A DNA stretch of 17,086 bases, taken from contig CAKSVQ010000038.1 of the NCBI GenBank assembly GCA_934504065.1, positions 1-17,086 on the forward strand, written 5' to 3'. The DNA comes from an uncultured Dysosmobacter sp. (GTDB lineage Bacteria > Bacillota > Clostridia > Oscillospirales > Oscillospiraceae). The stretch's first letter is position 1. Each line of letters starts with the position of its first letter. The translations under genes and the position numbers were made by a program. Shown in pieces: positions 5,927-15,200 of this stretch. Under the pieces are notes generated by a model that saw only the letters and a list, made by a program, of their open reading frames with translations, was not told where the DNA came from and ran no database searches.

Positions 5927-6643
5927 ATGCAGAAGCTGGAACAGATCTATGAAGGAAAGGCCAAAAAGGTCTTTGCAACGGACGACCCCGAGCTTGTCAT
6001 CGTGGACTACAAGGACGATGCCACCGCGCTGGACGGTCTGAAAAAGGGCACCATCGTGGGCAAGGGCGTGATCAACAACCAGATGACCAACCGCCTGATG
6101 GCCAAGATGGAGCAGGCGGGCATCCCCACCCACTTTGTCAAGGAGCTCTCCCAGCGGGAAACGCTGGTGAAAAAGGTCTCCATCGTGCCGCTGGAGGTCA
6201 TCATCCGCAACATTTCCGCCGGGCATTTCGCCTCCCGCTACGGTGTGGAGGAGGGCATTGTGTTCGACCAGCCCACCATCGAGTTCTCCTATAAGAACGA
6301 CGATCTGCACGACCCCCTGCTCAACGCCTATCACGCCATCGCCCTGAAGCTGGCCACGCCCGAGGAGATCGACCTTATCAAGAAGTACGCCTTCGCCGTC
6401 AACGATGTGCTCAAGGCCTTCTGGGCCGAGTGCGGCGTGACGCTGGTGGACTTCAAGCTGGAGTTCGGCAAGACCGCGGACGGCACCATCGTTCTGGCGG
6501 ACGAGATCAGCCCCGACACCTGCCGCCTGTGGGACTCCAAGACCCATGAAAAGCTGGACAAGGACCGCTTCCGCCGGGACATGGGCGGCGTGGAGGACGC
6601 TTACGCCGAGATCATGAAGAGACTGCTGGCCCATGAGGAATAA
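5927..6643 (+). CDS. purC: SAICAR synthetase (PurC)
   Basis: Ligates aspartate to CAIR with ATP to give SAICAR. The 238-aa product has the family's N-terminal YEGKAKKVF (ATP-binding region, residues 8-16), IIRNISAGHFASRYGVEEG in the middle and LADEISPDTCRLWDS starting near residue 190. All are diagnostic, and the length is normal for bacterial PurC. The family more often has AAGS or SAGS where this protein has SAGHF. An AGGGAGG site precedes the ATG. The 3' end overlaps purF by 11 bp, so translation of the two is probably coupled. Confidence 0.95.
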   Translation: MQKLEQIYEGKAKKVFATDDPELVIVDYKDDATALDGLKKGTIVGKGVINNQMTNRLMAKMEQAGIPTHFVKELSQRETLVKKVSIVPLEVIIRNISAGHFASRYGVEEGIVFDQPTIEFSYKNDDLHDPLLNAYHAIALKLATPEEIDLIKKYAFAVNDVLKAFWAECGVTLVDFKLEFGKTADGTIVLADEISPDTCRLWDSKTHEKLDKDRFRRDMGGVEDAYAEIMKRLLAHEE

Positions 6644-8099
6644 TACCGCTTTGACCGAACGCCACATTCACGAAGAATGCGGCGTCTTCGGTGTTTACTC
6701 CCACGAAACGGCAGATGTGGCGTCCTACGCTTACTATGCGCTGTATGCCCTGCAGCACCGCGGGCAGGAGAGCGCGGGTATCGTGGTCAACGATGACGGC
6801 GTGTTCTCCTCATGGCGGGACGTGGGCCTTGTCAGCGAGGTATTCCCACCCCAGCGTCTTGCGGAGCTGGGCAGGGGCAACATCGCCGTGGGCCACGTGC
6901 GCTACGGCACCACCGGCTGCGACAACAAGCGCAACGTGCAGCCCATTCTGGTCAACCACTACAAGGGCCGCATGGCGCTGGCCCACAACGGCAACCTCAC
7001 CAATTCCCACGAGCTGCGGCAGGAGCTGGAGAGCAAAGGCTCCATCTTTCAGACCACCACAGACTCGGAGGTCATTGCCTACATCATCGTACAGGAGCGG
7101 CTGAAGGCCCCCTCCATTGAAGAGGCGGTCTCCGCCGCCATGAACCGCATCGAGGGCGCTTATTCTCTGGTGATCTCCTCCCCCAGCAAGCTCATCGCCG
7201 CCCGGGACCCCCACGGCTTCCGCCCGCTGTGCATGGGACGGTTGAAGGACGGCAGCGTGGTCTTCGCCTCGGAAAGCTGCGGGTTGGACGCCATCGGCGC
7301 CCAGTTCGAGCGGGATATCCTCCCCGGCGAGATCGTGGTGGTGGATCAGTCCGGCGTCAAGTCCGACACCAGCCACTGCGGCACGGCAGAAAAGCGCCTG
7401 TGCGTGTTTGAGTTCATCTATTTTGCCCGGCCCGACTCCGTGATCGACGGGTCCAGCGTCCACATCGCCCGCCAGCGGGCAGGCGCGTTTCTGGCGCTGG
7501 AGCATCCGGTGCAGGCGGACATCGTCATCGGCGTGCCAGATTCCGGTCTGGATGCCGCCATGGGCTATGCCCGCCAGTCCGGCATTCCTTACGGCATGGG
7601 CTTTATCAAAAACAAATACATCGGCCGCACCTTCATCTCCCCCACGCAGGCCATGCGGGAAAACGAGGTCAACATCAAGCTCAACCCCATCCGCTCGGTG
7701 GTGGAGGGCAAGCGGGTGGTGCTGATCGACGATTCCATCGTCCGGGGCACGACCTGCCGCCGCACCATCGACCTACTGCGCAGGGCCGGAGCTAGGGAAA
7801 TCCATATGCGGGTCAGCGCACCGCCCTTCGTCTCCGAGTGCTATTACGGCACGGACATCGACGACAAGAACAAGCTCATCGCCAACCACCACACCGTGGA
7901 GGAGATCGCTGAGATCATCGGCGTGGACTCGCTGGGCTATCTCAGTCTTGACGATGTGGTGAAGCTGGCGGATAACACCCCCGGCGGCTTCTGCACCGCC
8001 TGCTTCGGCGGCGGCTATCCCACCGCCATTCCGCAAGGCGGCGGCAAAGACCGCTTTGAATGCAAGATCAGTGAAAGGAAGAAAGAGGAAGATGCGTAG
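6633..8099 (+). CDS. purF: Amidophosphoribosyltransferase (PurF), Fe-S type with propeptide
   Basis: First committed step: PRPP plus glutamine to phosphoribosylamine. The 488-aa protein has a 15-residue propeptide ahead of Cys16 in ECGVFG, the N-terminal nucleophile of the glutaminase half, which must be exposed by cleavage. The C-terminal half is a PRTase domain with the PRPP motif VVLIDDSIVRGTT near residues 362-374. Cys257, Cys403, Cys454 and Cys457 sit in the contexts that bind the 4Fe-4S cluster in Bacillus subtilis PurF (CVFEFIYFARPDS, PPFVSEC, GFCTAC), so an oxygen-sensitive cluster enzyme is expected. The start lies inside the end of purC. The 3' end overlaps purM by 8 bp. Confidence 0.96.
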   Translation: MRNNTALTERHIHEECGVFGVYSHETADVASYAYYALYALQHRGQESAGIVVNDDGVFSSWRDVGLVSEVFPPQRLAELGRGNIAVGHVRYGTTGCDNKRNVQPILVNHYKGRMALAHNGNLTNSHELRQELESKGSIFQTTTDSEVIAYIIVQERLKAPSIEEAVSAAMNRIEGAYSLVISSPSKLIAARDPHGFRPLCMGRLKDGSVVFASESCGLDAIGAQFERDILPGEIVVVDQSGVKSDTSHCGTAEKRLCVFEFIYFARPDSVIDGSSVHIARQRAGAFLALEHPVQADIVIGVPDSGLDAAMGYARQSGIPYGMGFIKNKYIGRTFISPTQAMRENEVNIKLNPIRSVVEGKRVVLIDDSIVRGTTCRRTIDLLRRAGAREIHMRVSAPPFVSECYYGTDIDDKNKLIANHHTVEEIAEIIGVDSLGYLSLDDVVKLADNTPGGFCTACFGGGYPTAIPQGGGKDRFECKISERKKEEDA

Positions 8100-9117
8100 T
8101 TTTTCTGACAGCTACCGGGACGCCGGTGTGAATATCGAGGCAGGCTACGAGGGCGTGAAGCTGATGAAAAGCCATGTCGCCCGGACGATGATCCCCGGCG
8201 TGGTGTCCGACATCGGCGGCTTTGGCGGCCTGTTTGCCCCGGAGCTTTCCGGGATGCAGGAGCCTGTCCTTGTTTCCGGCACCGACGGCGTGGGCACCAA
8301 GATCCGCATTGCCCAACTGCTGGACAAGCATGACACCGTGGGCATCGACTGCGTGGCCATGTGCGTCAACGACATTATCTGCTGCGGGGCCAAGCCCCTG
8401 TTCTTTCTGGACTACATCGCCATCGGCAAAAACGAGCCGGAAAAGGTCGCCACGCTGGTCTCCGGCGTGGCGGAGGGCTGCGTGCAGTCCGGCTGCGCCC
8501 TGATCGGCGGCGAGACGGCGGAACACCCCGGCATGATGGCCCCCGAGGACTATGACCTTGCCGGCTTCTCCGTGGGCATTGTGGACAAGGCCAAGGTCAT
8601 CGACCACAGCGCCATGACCCCCGGCGACGTAATTTTGGCCCTGCCCTCCAGCGGCATCCACTCCAACGGCTATTCGCTGGTGCGCAAGGTGTTCGACGTG
8701 GAACACGCCGATCTTTCAGTCTATTCCGATGAGCTGGGCAAAACGCTGGGCGAGGCACTGCTGGAGCCCACGCGCATCTATGTCAAGCCCGTGCTGCGCT
8801 GCCTGAACGCCGCCCGCGTCAAGGGCATCAGCCACATCACCGGCGGCGGCTTCTTTGAAAACATTCCCCGCTGTCTGCCCGAGGGCCTCACCGCAAAGAT
8901 CAACAAGTCCGCCATCCAGACGCCCCCCATCTTCTCCCTGCTTCAGCACAAGGGCGCCATCCCCGAGCACGATATGTTCAACACCTATAACATGGGCGTG
9001 GGCATGGCCGTGATCGTGGCTAAGGAGGATGTGGAGCAGGCCATCGCCGCGCTGGACTGCGGCGCTTACGCCATCGGTGAGGTCGTCTCCGGCACGGAGC
9101 GGGTGACGCTATGCTGA
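8092..9117 (+). CDS. purM: Phosphoribosylformylglycinamidine cyclo-ligase, AIR synthetase (PurM)
   Basis: ATP-dependent ring closure of FGAM to AIR. 341 aa, the usual length. It begins with YRDAGVNIEAGYEGV, typical for the PurM N terminus, followed by SGTDGVGTKI (residues 62-71, ATP/phosphate loop), the metal-binding region MCVNDIICCGA and IGGETAEHPG (about 138-147). Further diagnostic parts are SSGIHSNGYSLVRK and HITGGGFFENIPRC. A longer in-frame start at 8056 exists, but the ATG at 8092 has AAAGAGGAAG in front and begins exactly where family members begin. It overlaps the purF stop by 8 bp and the purN start by 7 bp. Confidence 0.96.
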   Translation: MRSFSDSYRDAGVNIEAGYEGVKLMKSHVARTMIPGVVSDIGGFGGLFAPELSGMQEPVLVSGTDGVGTKIRIAQLLDKHDTVGIDCVAMCVNDIICCGAKPLFFLDYIAIGKNEPEKVATLVSGVAEGCVQSGCALIGGETAEHPGMMAPEDYDLAGFSVGIVDKAKVIDHSAMTPGDVILALPSSGIHSNGYSLVRKVFDVEHADLSVYSDELGKTLGEALLEPTRIYVKPVLRCLNAARVKGISHITGGGFFENIPRCLPEGLTAKINKSAIQTPPIFSLLQHKGAIPEHDMFNTYNMGVGMAVIVAKEDVEQAIAALDCGAYAIGEVVSGTERVTLC

Positions 9118-9716
9118 AAAAGGCCCGCATTGCCGTGTTCGTCTCCGGCGGCGGCACCAATCTGGAAGCGCTGCTGAACGCGCAGGAATCCGGGGCCATC
9201 CCCCACGGCGAGATTGTGCTGGTGTGCGCCAGCAACGAAACGGCCTACGCCCTGACCCGGGCGAAAAATCACGGCGTTCCGGCTGTGGCCGTTCCCCGCA
9301 AGTGCCTGACACAGCAGGACTTTGAAACTGCATTATCCGAAAAGCTTGCGCAATACCGGGTGGACCTCATCGTTCTCGCGGGCTTTTTGTCCATCCTCTC
9401 CGCCGAATTTGTGCGCCAGTGGCCGGACCGCATTTTAAACATCCACCCCTCCCTCATCCCCTCCTTCTGCGGCAAGGGGATGTATGGGCTGAAGGTCCAT
9501 GAGGTCGCCCTTGCCAAGGGCGTGAAAGTCACGGGCGCTACCGTCCACTTTGTCAACGAGGTGCCCGACGGCGGGCGCATCCTGCTGCAAAAGGCGGTGG
9601 ACGTACTGCCCGGCGACACGCCGGAGGTTTTGCAGCGCCGGGTGATGGAGCAGGCCGAATGGGTGCTGCTTCCTCAGGCGGCGGAGCTGCTGAGCAAACA
9701 AATTTCAGAAAATTGA
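9111..9716 (+). CDS. purN: Phosphoribosylglycinamide formyltransferase, folate-dependent (PurN)
   Basis: Transfers a formyl group from 10-formyl-THF to GAR. The 201-aa protein has the substrate phosphate loop FVSGGGTNLEAL near the N terminus. The catalytic NIHPSLIPSF carries Asn110 and His112, and GATVHFVNEVPDGGRILLQ carries Asp153, the third catalytic residue. The segment FCGKGMYGLKVHEVAL is typical for Gram-positive PurN. The ribosome-binding site is weak (GGAG at about 11-nt spacing), and the start overlaps purM by 7 bp, so coupling to purM translation is likely. Confidence 0.95.
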   Translation: MLKKARIAVFVSGGGTNLEALLNAQESGAIPHGEIVLVCASNETAYALTRAKNHGVPAVAVPRKCLTQQDFETALSEKLAQYRVDLIVLAGFLSILSAEFVRQWPDRILNIHPSLIPSFCGKGMYGLKVHEVALAKGVKVTGATVHFVNEVPDGGRILLQKAVDVLPGDTPEVLQRRVMEQAEWVLLPQAAELLSKQISEN

Positions 9717-9727
9717 GGTGCCTTTCC

Positions 9728-10906
9728 ATGAATGAACTGGAATTGAAATACGGCTGCAACCCCAACCAGAAGCCCTCCCGCATTTTCATGAAGGACGGCT
9801 CTGACCTGCCCATCACCGTGCTGAACGGCAAGCCCGGCTACATCAACTTTCTCGACGCGCTGAACTCCTGGCAGCTTGTCCGGGAGCTCAAGGCCGCCAC
9901 GAATCTGCCTGCCGCCGCCTCGTTCAAGCACGTCTCCCCCGCCGGGGCCGCCGTGGGCCTGCCCCTGAGCGACGTGGACCGCAAGATCTATTTCGTGGAG
10001 GACGATGCTCCCCTTTCCCCCATCGCCTGTGCCTACATCCGCGCCCGCGGCGCGGACCGACTCTGCTCTTACGGCGACTGGGCGGCCCTGTCTGACGTGT
10101 GCGATGCCGCCACCGCCCAGTACCTCAAGGCCGAGGTGTCCGACGGCGTGATCGCCCCGGGCTACACCCCCGAGGCGCTGGAAATTCTGAAAACCAAGAA
10201 AAAGGGCGGCTATAATGTGGTGCAGATCGACCCGGACTACGTTCCCGCCCCGCAGGAATTCAAGGATGTGTTCGGCGTGACGTTCCAGCAGGGGCGCAAC
10301 AATTTCCGCATTGACGAAGCGCTGCTGGAAAACATCGTCACGGAAAATCACGACCTGCCCCAGCAGGCCAGGGTCGATATGATCGTGGCCCTCATCACAC
10401 TGAAATACACCCAGTCCAACTCCGTGTGCTATGTGAAAAACGGACAGGCCATCGGCGTGGGCGCGGGCCAGCAGAGCCGCATCCACTGCACGCGCCTTGC
10501 CGGGCAGAAGGCGGACAACTGGTACCTCCGGCAGCATCCCAAGGTCCTTGGACTGCAATTTGTGGACGGCATCCGCCGCCCCGACCGGGACAACGCCATC
10601 GACATCTACACCTCCGATGAATACGAGGACCTGCTTGCAGACGGTGTGTGGCAGCAGACCTTCACCGTCAAGCCCGAGGTGCTGACCGCCGAAGAGAAAA
10701 AAGCGTGGATCGCCACCCAGTCCGGTGTGACCGTGGGCAGCGACGCCTTCTTCCCCTTTGGCGACAATGTGGAGCGGGCCCGCAAATCTGGCGTACAGTA
10801 CATTACCGAGCCGGGCGGCTCCATCCGGGACGATCATGTCATCGCCACCGCCAATAAATACGGCATGACCATGTGCTTTACGGGGATGCGGCTGTTCCAC
10901 CACTAA
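9728..10906 (+). CDS. purH: AICAR transformylase, stand-alone (PurH C-terminal domain only)
   Basis: Formylates AICAR to FAICAR using 10-formyl-THF. The 392-aa product matches only the transformylase part of bifunctional PurH: SFKHVSPAGAAVG with Lys67 and His68, VKNGQAIGVGAGQQSR, SDAFFPFGDNVE and EPGGSIRDDHVI. The N-terminal IMP cyclohydrolase (MGS-like) domain of about 200 residues is absent. The gene starts cleanly at an ATG behind GAGGTG, right after purN, so it is not a broken gene. Stand-alone transformylases occur in Clostridia and archaea, where a separate cyclohydrolase closes the ring; none is visible here. An upstream in-frame start at 9659 lies inside purN and has no family similarity, so it is rejected. 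Confidence 0.93.
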   Translation: MNELELKYGCNPNQKPSRIFMKDGSDLPITVLNGKPGYINFLDALNSWQLVRELKAATNLPAAASFKHVSPAGAAVGLPLSDVDRKIYFVEDDAPLSPIACAYIRARGADRLCSYGDWAALSDVCDAATAQYLKAEVSDGVIAPGYTPEALEILKTKKKGGYNVVQIDPDYVPAPQEFKDVFGVTFQQGRNNFRIDEALLENIVTENHDLPQQARVDMIVALITLKYTQSNSVCYVKNGQAIGVGAGQQSRIHCTRLAGQKADNWYLRQHPKVLGLQFVDGIRRPDRDNAIDIYTSDEYEDLLADGVWQQTFTVKPEVLTAEEKKAWIATQSGVTVGSDAFFPFGDNVERARKSGVQYITEPGGSIRDDHVIATANKYGMTMCFTGMRLFHH

Positions 10907-10910
10907 AATT

Positions 10911-10952
10911 TCTTCGCGTCTGCGGACGCAAAACTCTGCGAGGCTTTTTCGA
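10911..10952 (-). repeat. Structured intergenic repeat, copy 3 (short fragment)
   Basis: 42 bp matching 73-116 with one single-base deletion and two substitutions. It holds hairpin A (GCGTC/GACGC around TGCG, 10916-10929, one outer pair lost) and the conserved tail CTCTGCGAGGCTTTTTC. Hairpin B is missing. It sits in the 102-bp gap between purH and purD, the largest gap inside the purine operon. It lies opposite to copy 2 relative to the reading direction. Read on the plus strand, it is a small hairpin and, 12 nt later, a T5 run, so a weak attenuating effect is conceivable. Confidence 0.8.
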
Positions 10953-11008
10953 CAGGTTATATGCGGAAAATCCTCCTTTCATCCCACTATTTATCGAGGA
11001 GGCGCTTT

Positions 11009-12289
11009 ATGAATCTTCTGGTCGTCGGCGGCGGAGGCCGCGAGCACGCCATTATCAAAAAGCTGAAAGAAAATCCCGCAGTGGAAACGGTCTACGCCCT
11101 GCCCGGCAACGGCGGCATCGCGCACGACGCGGTGTGCGTGCCGGAGATCGGCGCGAAGGACATTCCCGCCATTGTGGACTTTGCCAAGACCCACGCCGTT
11201 GATTTTGCCGTGGTGGCGCCGGATGATCCGCTGGCGCTGGGCTGCGTTGACCGCCTGCATGAGGCGGGCATCCCCTGCTTTGGTCCCGACGCCAATGCCG
11301 CCCGCATTGAGGCCAGCAAGGTCTTCTCCAAAAACCTGATGAAAAAATACGGCATCCCCACCGCCGCTTACGAGGTCTTCGACGATCCCGCCCGGGCACT
11401 GGCCTATTTGAAGACTGCCCCCTACCCCATCGTCATCAAGGCCGACGGTCTGGCGCTGGGCAAAGGCGTGCTGATCCCCCAGAGCTATGCCGAGGCGGAG
11501 GCCGCTGTGAAGACCATCATGGAGGACAAGGCCTTCGGCGATTCCGGCAACGAGATCGTGGTGGAAGAATTTCTGACCGGGCCGGAGGTCAGTGTGCTGG
11601 CCTTTACCGACGGAACGGCCATCGCCCCCATGGTCTCCTCCATGGACCACAAGCGCGCCGGGGACAACGACACCGGGCTCAACACCGGCGGCATGGGTAC
11701 CGTCGCCCCCAACCCCTACTATACTCCCGAGATCGCGCAGATCTGCATGGACACCATCTTCCTGCCCACGCTCGCCGCCATGCGCGCCGAGAGCTGCCCC
11801 TTCAAGGGCTGTTTGTACTTCGGACTGATGCTCACACCGGGCGGCCCCAAGGTTATTGAGTATAACTGCCGCTTCGGCGACCCGGAGACGCAGGTGGTGC
11901 TGCCGCTGCTGAAAACCGACCTGCTCACCGTGATGCAGGCCGTGGAAAACGAGACCCTTTCTTCCCTGCATTTAGAGTGGCACAGCGGCGCGGCGGCCTG
12001 TGTGATCCTGGCCTCCGGCGGCTATCCCAGCCACTATGAAAAGGGCAAGGCCATCTCCCTGCCCGCCGCTCTGCCTGCCAACGTCACGCTTTATCACGCT
12101 GGCGACCAGCTGACGGCGGAGGGCACACTGGTCACCAGCGGCGGACGGGTGCTGGGCGTGACCGCCGTGGCGGACACCCTGCCCGATGCCCTGCGGGACG
12201 CTTACGCCGCCGCCGAGACGGTGACCTTTGATGGAAAATACCTGCGCCATGACATCGGACAGCGCGCCCTGCGCGCCATGGAGGGATAA
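11009..12289 (+). CDS. purD: Phosphoribosylamine-glycine ligase, GAR synthetase (PurD)
   Basis: ATP-grasp ligase that joins glycine to phosphoribosylamine. 426 aa, normal length. The N terminus is NLLVVGGGGREHAI. Then come FGPDANAARIEASKVFSKNLMKKY (linker into the ATP-grasp domain), IKADGLALGKGV (ATP-binding lysine loop), HKRAGDNDTGLNTGGMG and the metal-binding EYNCRFGDPETQ. The ATG at 11009 follows GAGGAGG at 6-nt spacing, so the 16-codon upstream extension is not used. TCCTCC at 10971-10976 could pair weakly with that site. The purL start is 2 bp after the purD stop. Confidence 0.96.
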   Translation: MNLLVVGGGGREHAIIKKLKENPAVETVYALPGNGGIAHDAVCVPEIGAKDIPAIVDFAKTHAVDFAVVAPDDPLALGCVDRLHEAGIPCFGPDANAARIEASKVFSKNLMKKYGIPTAAYEVFDDPARALAYLKTAPYPIVIKADGLALGKGVLIPQSYAEAEAAVKTIMEDKAFGDSGNEIVVEEFLTGPEVSVLAFTDGTAIAPMVSSMDHKRAGDNDTGLNTGGMGTVAPNPYYTPEIAQICMDTIFLPTLAAMRAESCPFKGCLYFGLMLTPGGPKVIEYNCRFGDPETQVVLPLLKTDLLTVMQAVENETLSSLHLEWHSGAAACVILASGGYPSHYEKGKAISLPAALPANVTLYHAGDQLTAEGTLVTSGGRVLGVTAVADTLPDALRDAYAAAETVTFDGKYLRHDIGQRALRAMEG

Positions 12290-12291
12290 CA

Positions 12292-15200
12292 ATGGTACGC
12301 CGTATTTACGTGGAAAAAAAGCCTGCCCTGCGGCAGGAGGCCGCCGGGCTTTTGAATGAACTGCGCACGCTGCTGGGGCTGGACGCCCTGACGGGGCTGC
12401 GCCTTGTGAACCGCTATGATGTGGAGGGGCTGGACGAGACCACCTTCCATCGGGCCGTGCAGACGGTGTTTTCCGAGCCGCAGGTGGATGACACCTCCGC
12501 CGCCCTGCCCGCCGGGGATTTCACCGCTTTTGCCGTGGAGTCCCTGCCCGGCCAGTTCGACCAGCGGGCAGACTCCGCCAGCCAGTGCATCCAGCTCATG
12601 ACGCAGGGCAACCGCCCCACTGTCCGCACCGCCAGAGTGTATCTGCTCTCCGGCGCCATCACGCCCGATGCGCTGGAAGCCATCAAGCACTATGTTATCA
12701 ACCCCGTGGAGGCCCGGGAGGCCTCCATGGAGCCTGCGGAGACCCTGCAATCCGTGTACGACATTCCCACGGCAGTGGAGACCGTGACCGGATTCACCGC
12801 GCTGGATGAGGATGGGCTTTCCGCTCTGCTGGACAAGCTGGGCCTTGCCATGGATCTGGACGACCTGAAGTTTTTACAGGCCCACTTCCGGGACGAGGAG
12901 CACCGTGACCCCACCATCACCGAGGTGCGGGTAGTGGACACCTACTGGTCCGACCACTGCCGCCACACCACCTTCTCCACCCACATCGACCATGTGGAGA
13001 TTCTGGACGCGGACACCCGCGCTGCCTACGAGCGCTATCTTGCCGCCCGGGAAGAGGTCTATGGAAAGGAAAAGGCCGCCGTGCGGCCCCAGACCCTGAT
13101 GGACATGGCCACCATCGGCGCGAAGGTGCTGAAAAAGCGGGGACTTCTTGCCAACCTTGACCAGAGCGAGGAGATCAACGCCTGCTCCATCCATGTCAAC
13201 GCCACGGTGGACGGCGAGGCGCAGGACTGGCTTTTGATGTTTAAAAATGAGACCCACAACCACCCCACGGAGATCGAACCCTTCGGCGGCGCGGCCACCT
13301 GCATCGGCGGCTGCATCCGCGACCCCCTCTCCGGCCGGGCCTATGTGTATCAGGCCATGCGCCTGACGGGGTGCGGCGACCCCCGCACCCCGGTCAGCGA
13401 AACGATCCCCGGCAAGCTGCCCCAGCGCAAGCTGGCCCAGACGGCCGCCGCCGGATATTCCTCCTACGGCAACCAGATCGGCCTTGCCACTGGACTGGTC
13501 TCTGAGGTCTATCACCCCGGATATGTGGCAAAGCATCTGGAGATCGGCGCGGTGGTGGGCGCGGCCCCTGCCGAAAACGTGGTGCGGGAGCGCCCCGCTC
13601 CCGGCGATGTGGTCATCCTGCTGGGCGGCCGTACCGGACGGGACGGCATCGGCGGCGCGACCGGCTCTTCCAAGAGCCACAACCGCAAATCCCTGACCAC
13701 CATGGCCTCCGAGGTGCAAAAGGGCAACGCGCCGGAGGAACGGAAAATTCAGCGCCTGTTCCGCGACGGCGCTGTCACGCGACTCATTAAGCGCTGCAAC
13801 GACTTTGGCGCGGGCGGCGTGTCCGTGGCCATCGGCGAGCTGGCCGACGGGCTGGAAATTCAGCTGGACGCCGTGCGCAAGAAGTACGACGGGCTGGACG
13901 GCACCGAGCTTGCCATTTCGGAATCGCAGGAGCGCATGGCCGTGGTGGTGGCCCCCGAAAACGCGGATGCGTTCATCGCCGCCGCCGAAAAGGAAAATCT
14001 GGAAGCCTATCCGGTGGCGGTGGTCACCGAGAGTCCCCGGATGGTGATGAAGTGGAACGGCGCTACCATCGTGGACCTCAGCCGCGCCTTTTTGGATACC
14101 AACGGTGCCAGCAAGCACACCCGTGTCCGGGTGGAGGGCAAGGACCGCAGCACATTGGGGCAGAGCGGCCTTACCTCTCTGCGCGCCACGGCGTCCAGCC
14201 TGTGCGCCGCGTCCCGCCGGGGCCTTGGCGAGCGGTTTGACTCCACCATCGGCGCGGGCAGCGTGCTGATGCCCTTCGGCGGCAAATACCAGCGCACCCC
14301 CGCCCAGTCCATGGCCGCGCTGCTTCCGGTCCTGCCGGGGCAGGAGACCGAGGACTGCTCGGTGATGGCATGGGGCTTCGACGCCGCCCAGATGTGCGTG
14401 GACCCCTACGCCGGGGCTTACCGCTCGGTCGTCACCTCCGTTGCCAAACTGGTGGCGGCGGGCTGCGACTATCACACTGCCTACCTCACCTTCCAGGAGT
14501 ATTTTGAAAAGCTGCGGGAGGAGCCGCTGCGCTGGGGCAAGCCCTTTGCCGCCCTGCTGGGCGCGCTGGATGCCCAGCTGGATCTGGGCGTGGCCGCCAT
14601 CGGCGGCAAGGACTCCATGTCCGGCTCCTTCCTTGATCTGGACGTGCCGCCCACGCTGGTCTCCTTTGCCATCGCCCCCTCCAAGGCGGGCAAGGTAGTC
14701 TCTGCCGAGTTCAAGGCGGCGGGCCACCCCGTCTACCTCTTCCTGTGCGACGGCACGGCAGACAGCCAGCGCGCCGCGTGGGAGACCTTCCACACCCTGA
14801 GCGAGAGCGGAAAGGTGCAGGCCGCGTGGGCCGTGGAGCACAGCCTTGCCGAGGGCGTGATGCAGATGTCCTTCGGCAACCGCATCGGCTTCACCGCAGA
14901 CGCCGCGGGCGACATCTGGTATTCCAGCGCCATGCCCGGCGCGATCCTTGCCGAGCTGACAGAGGAAGTCCACGATCCCTGCGCGGCCAAGCTGGGTATG
15001 ACCACCACCGATCCGGTCGTCACCATTGGCGCGGACAGCGCCCCCATTCTTGAGCTGCTTTCGCTGAACGAGAGTGTGCTGGAGGATGTATACCCCAGCC
15101 GCACCCCGGACACGGCCGCTTCCGTCCCCACGCTGACCGCTGCCCCCGCCGCGCCTGCCGCCCCCAAGGTAGGCGTTGCCCGGCCCCGGGTGCTCATCCC

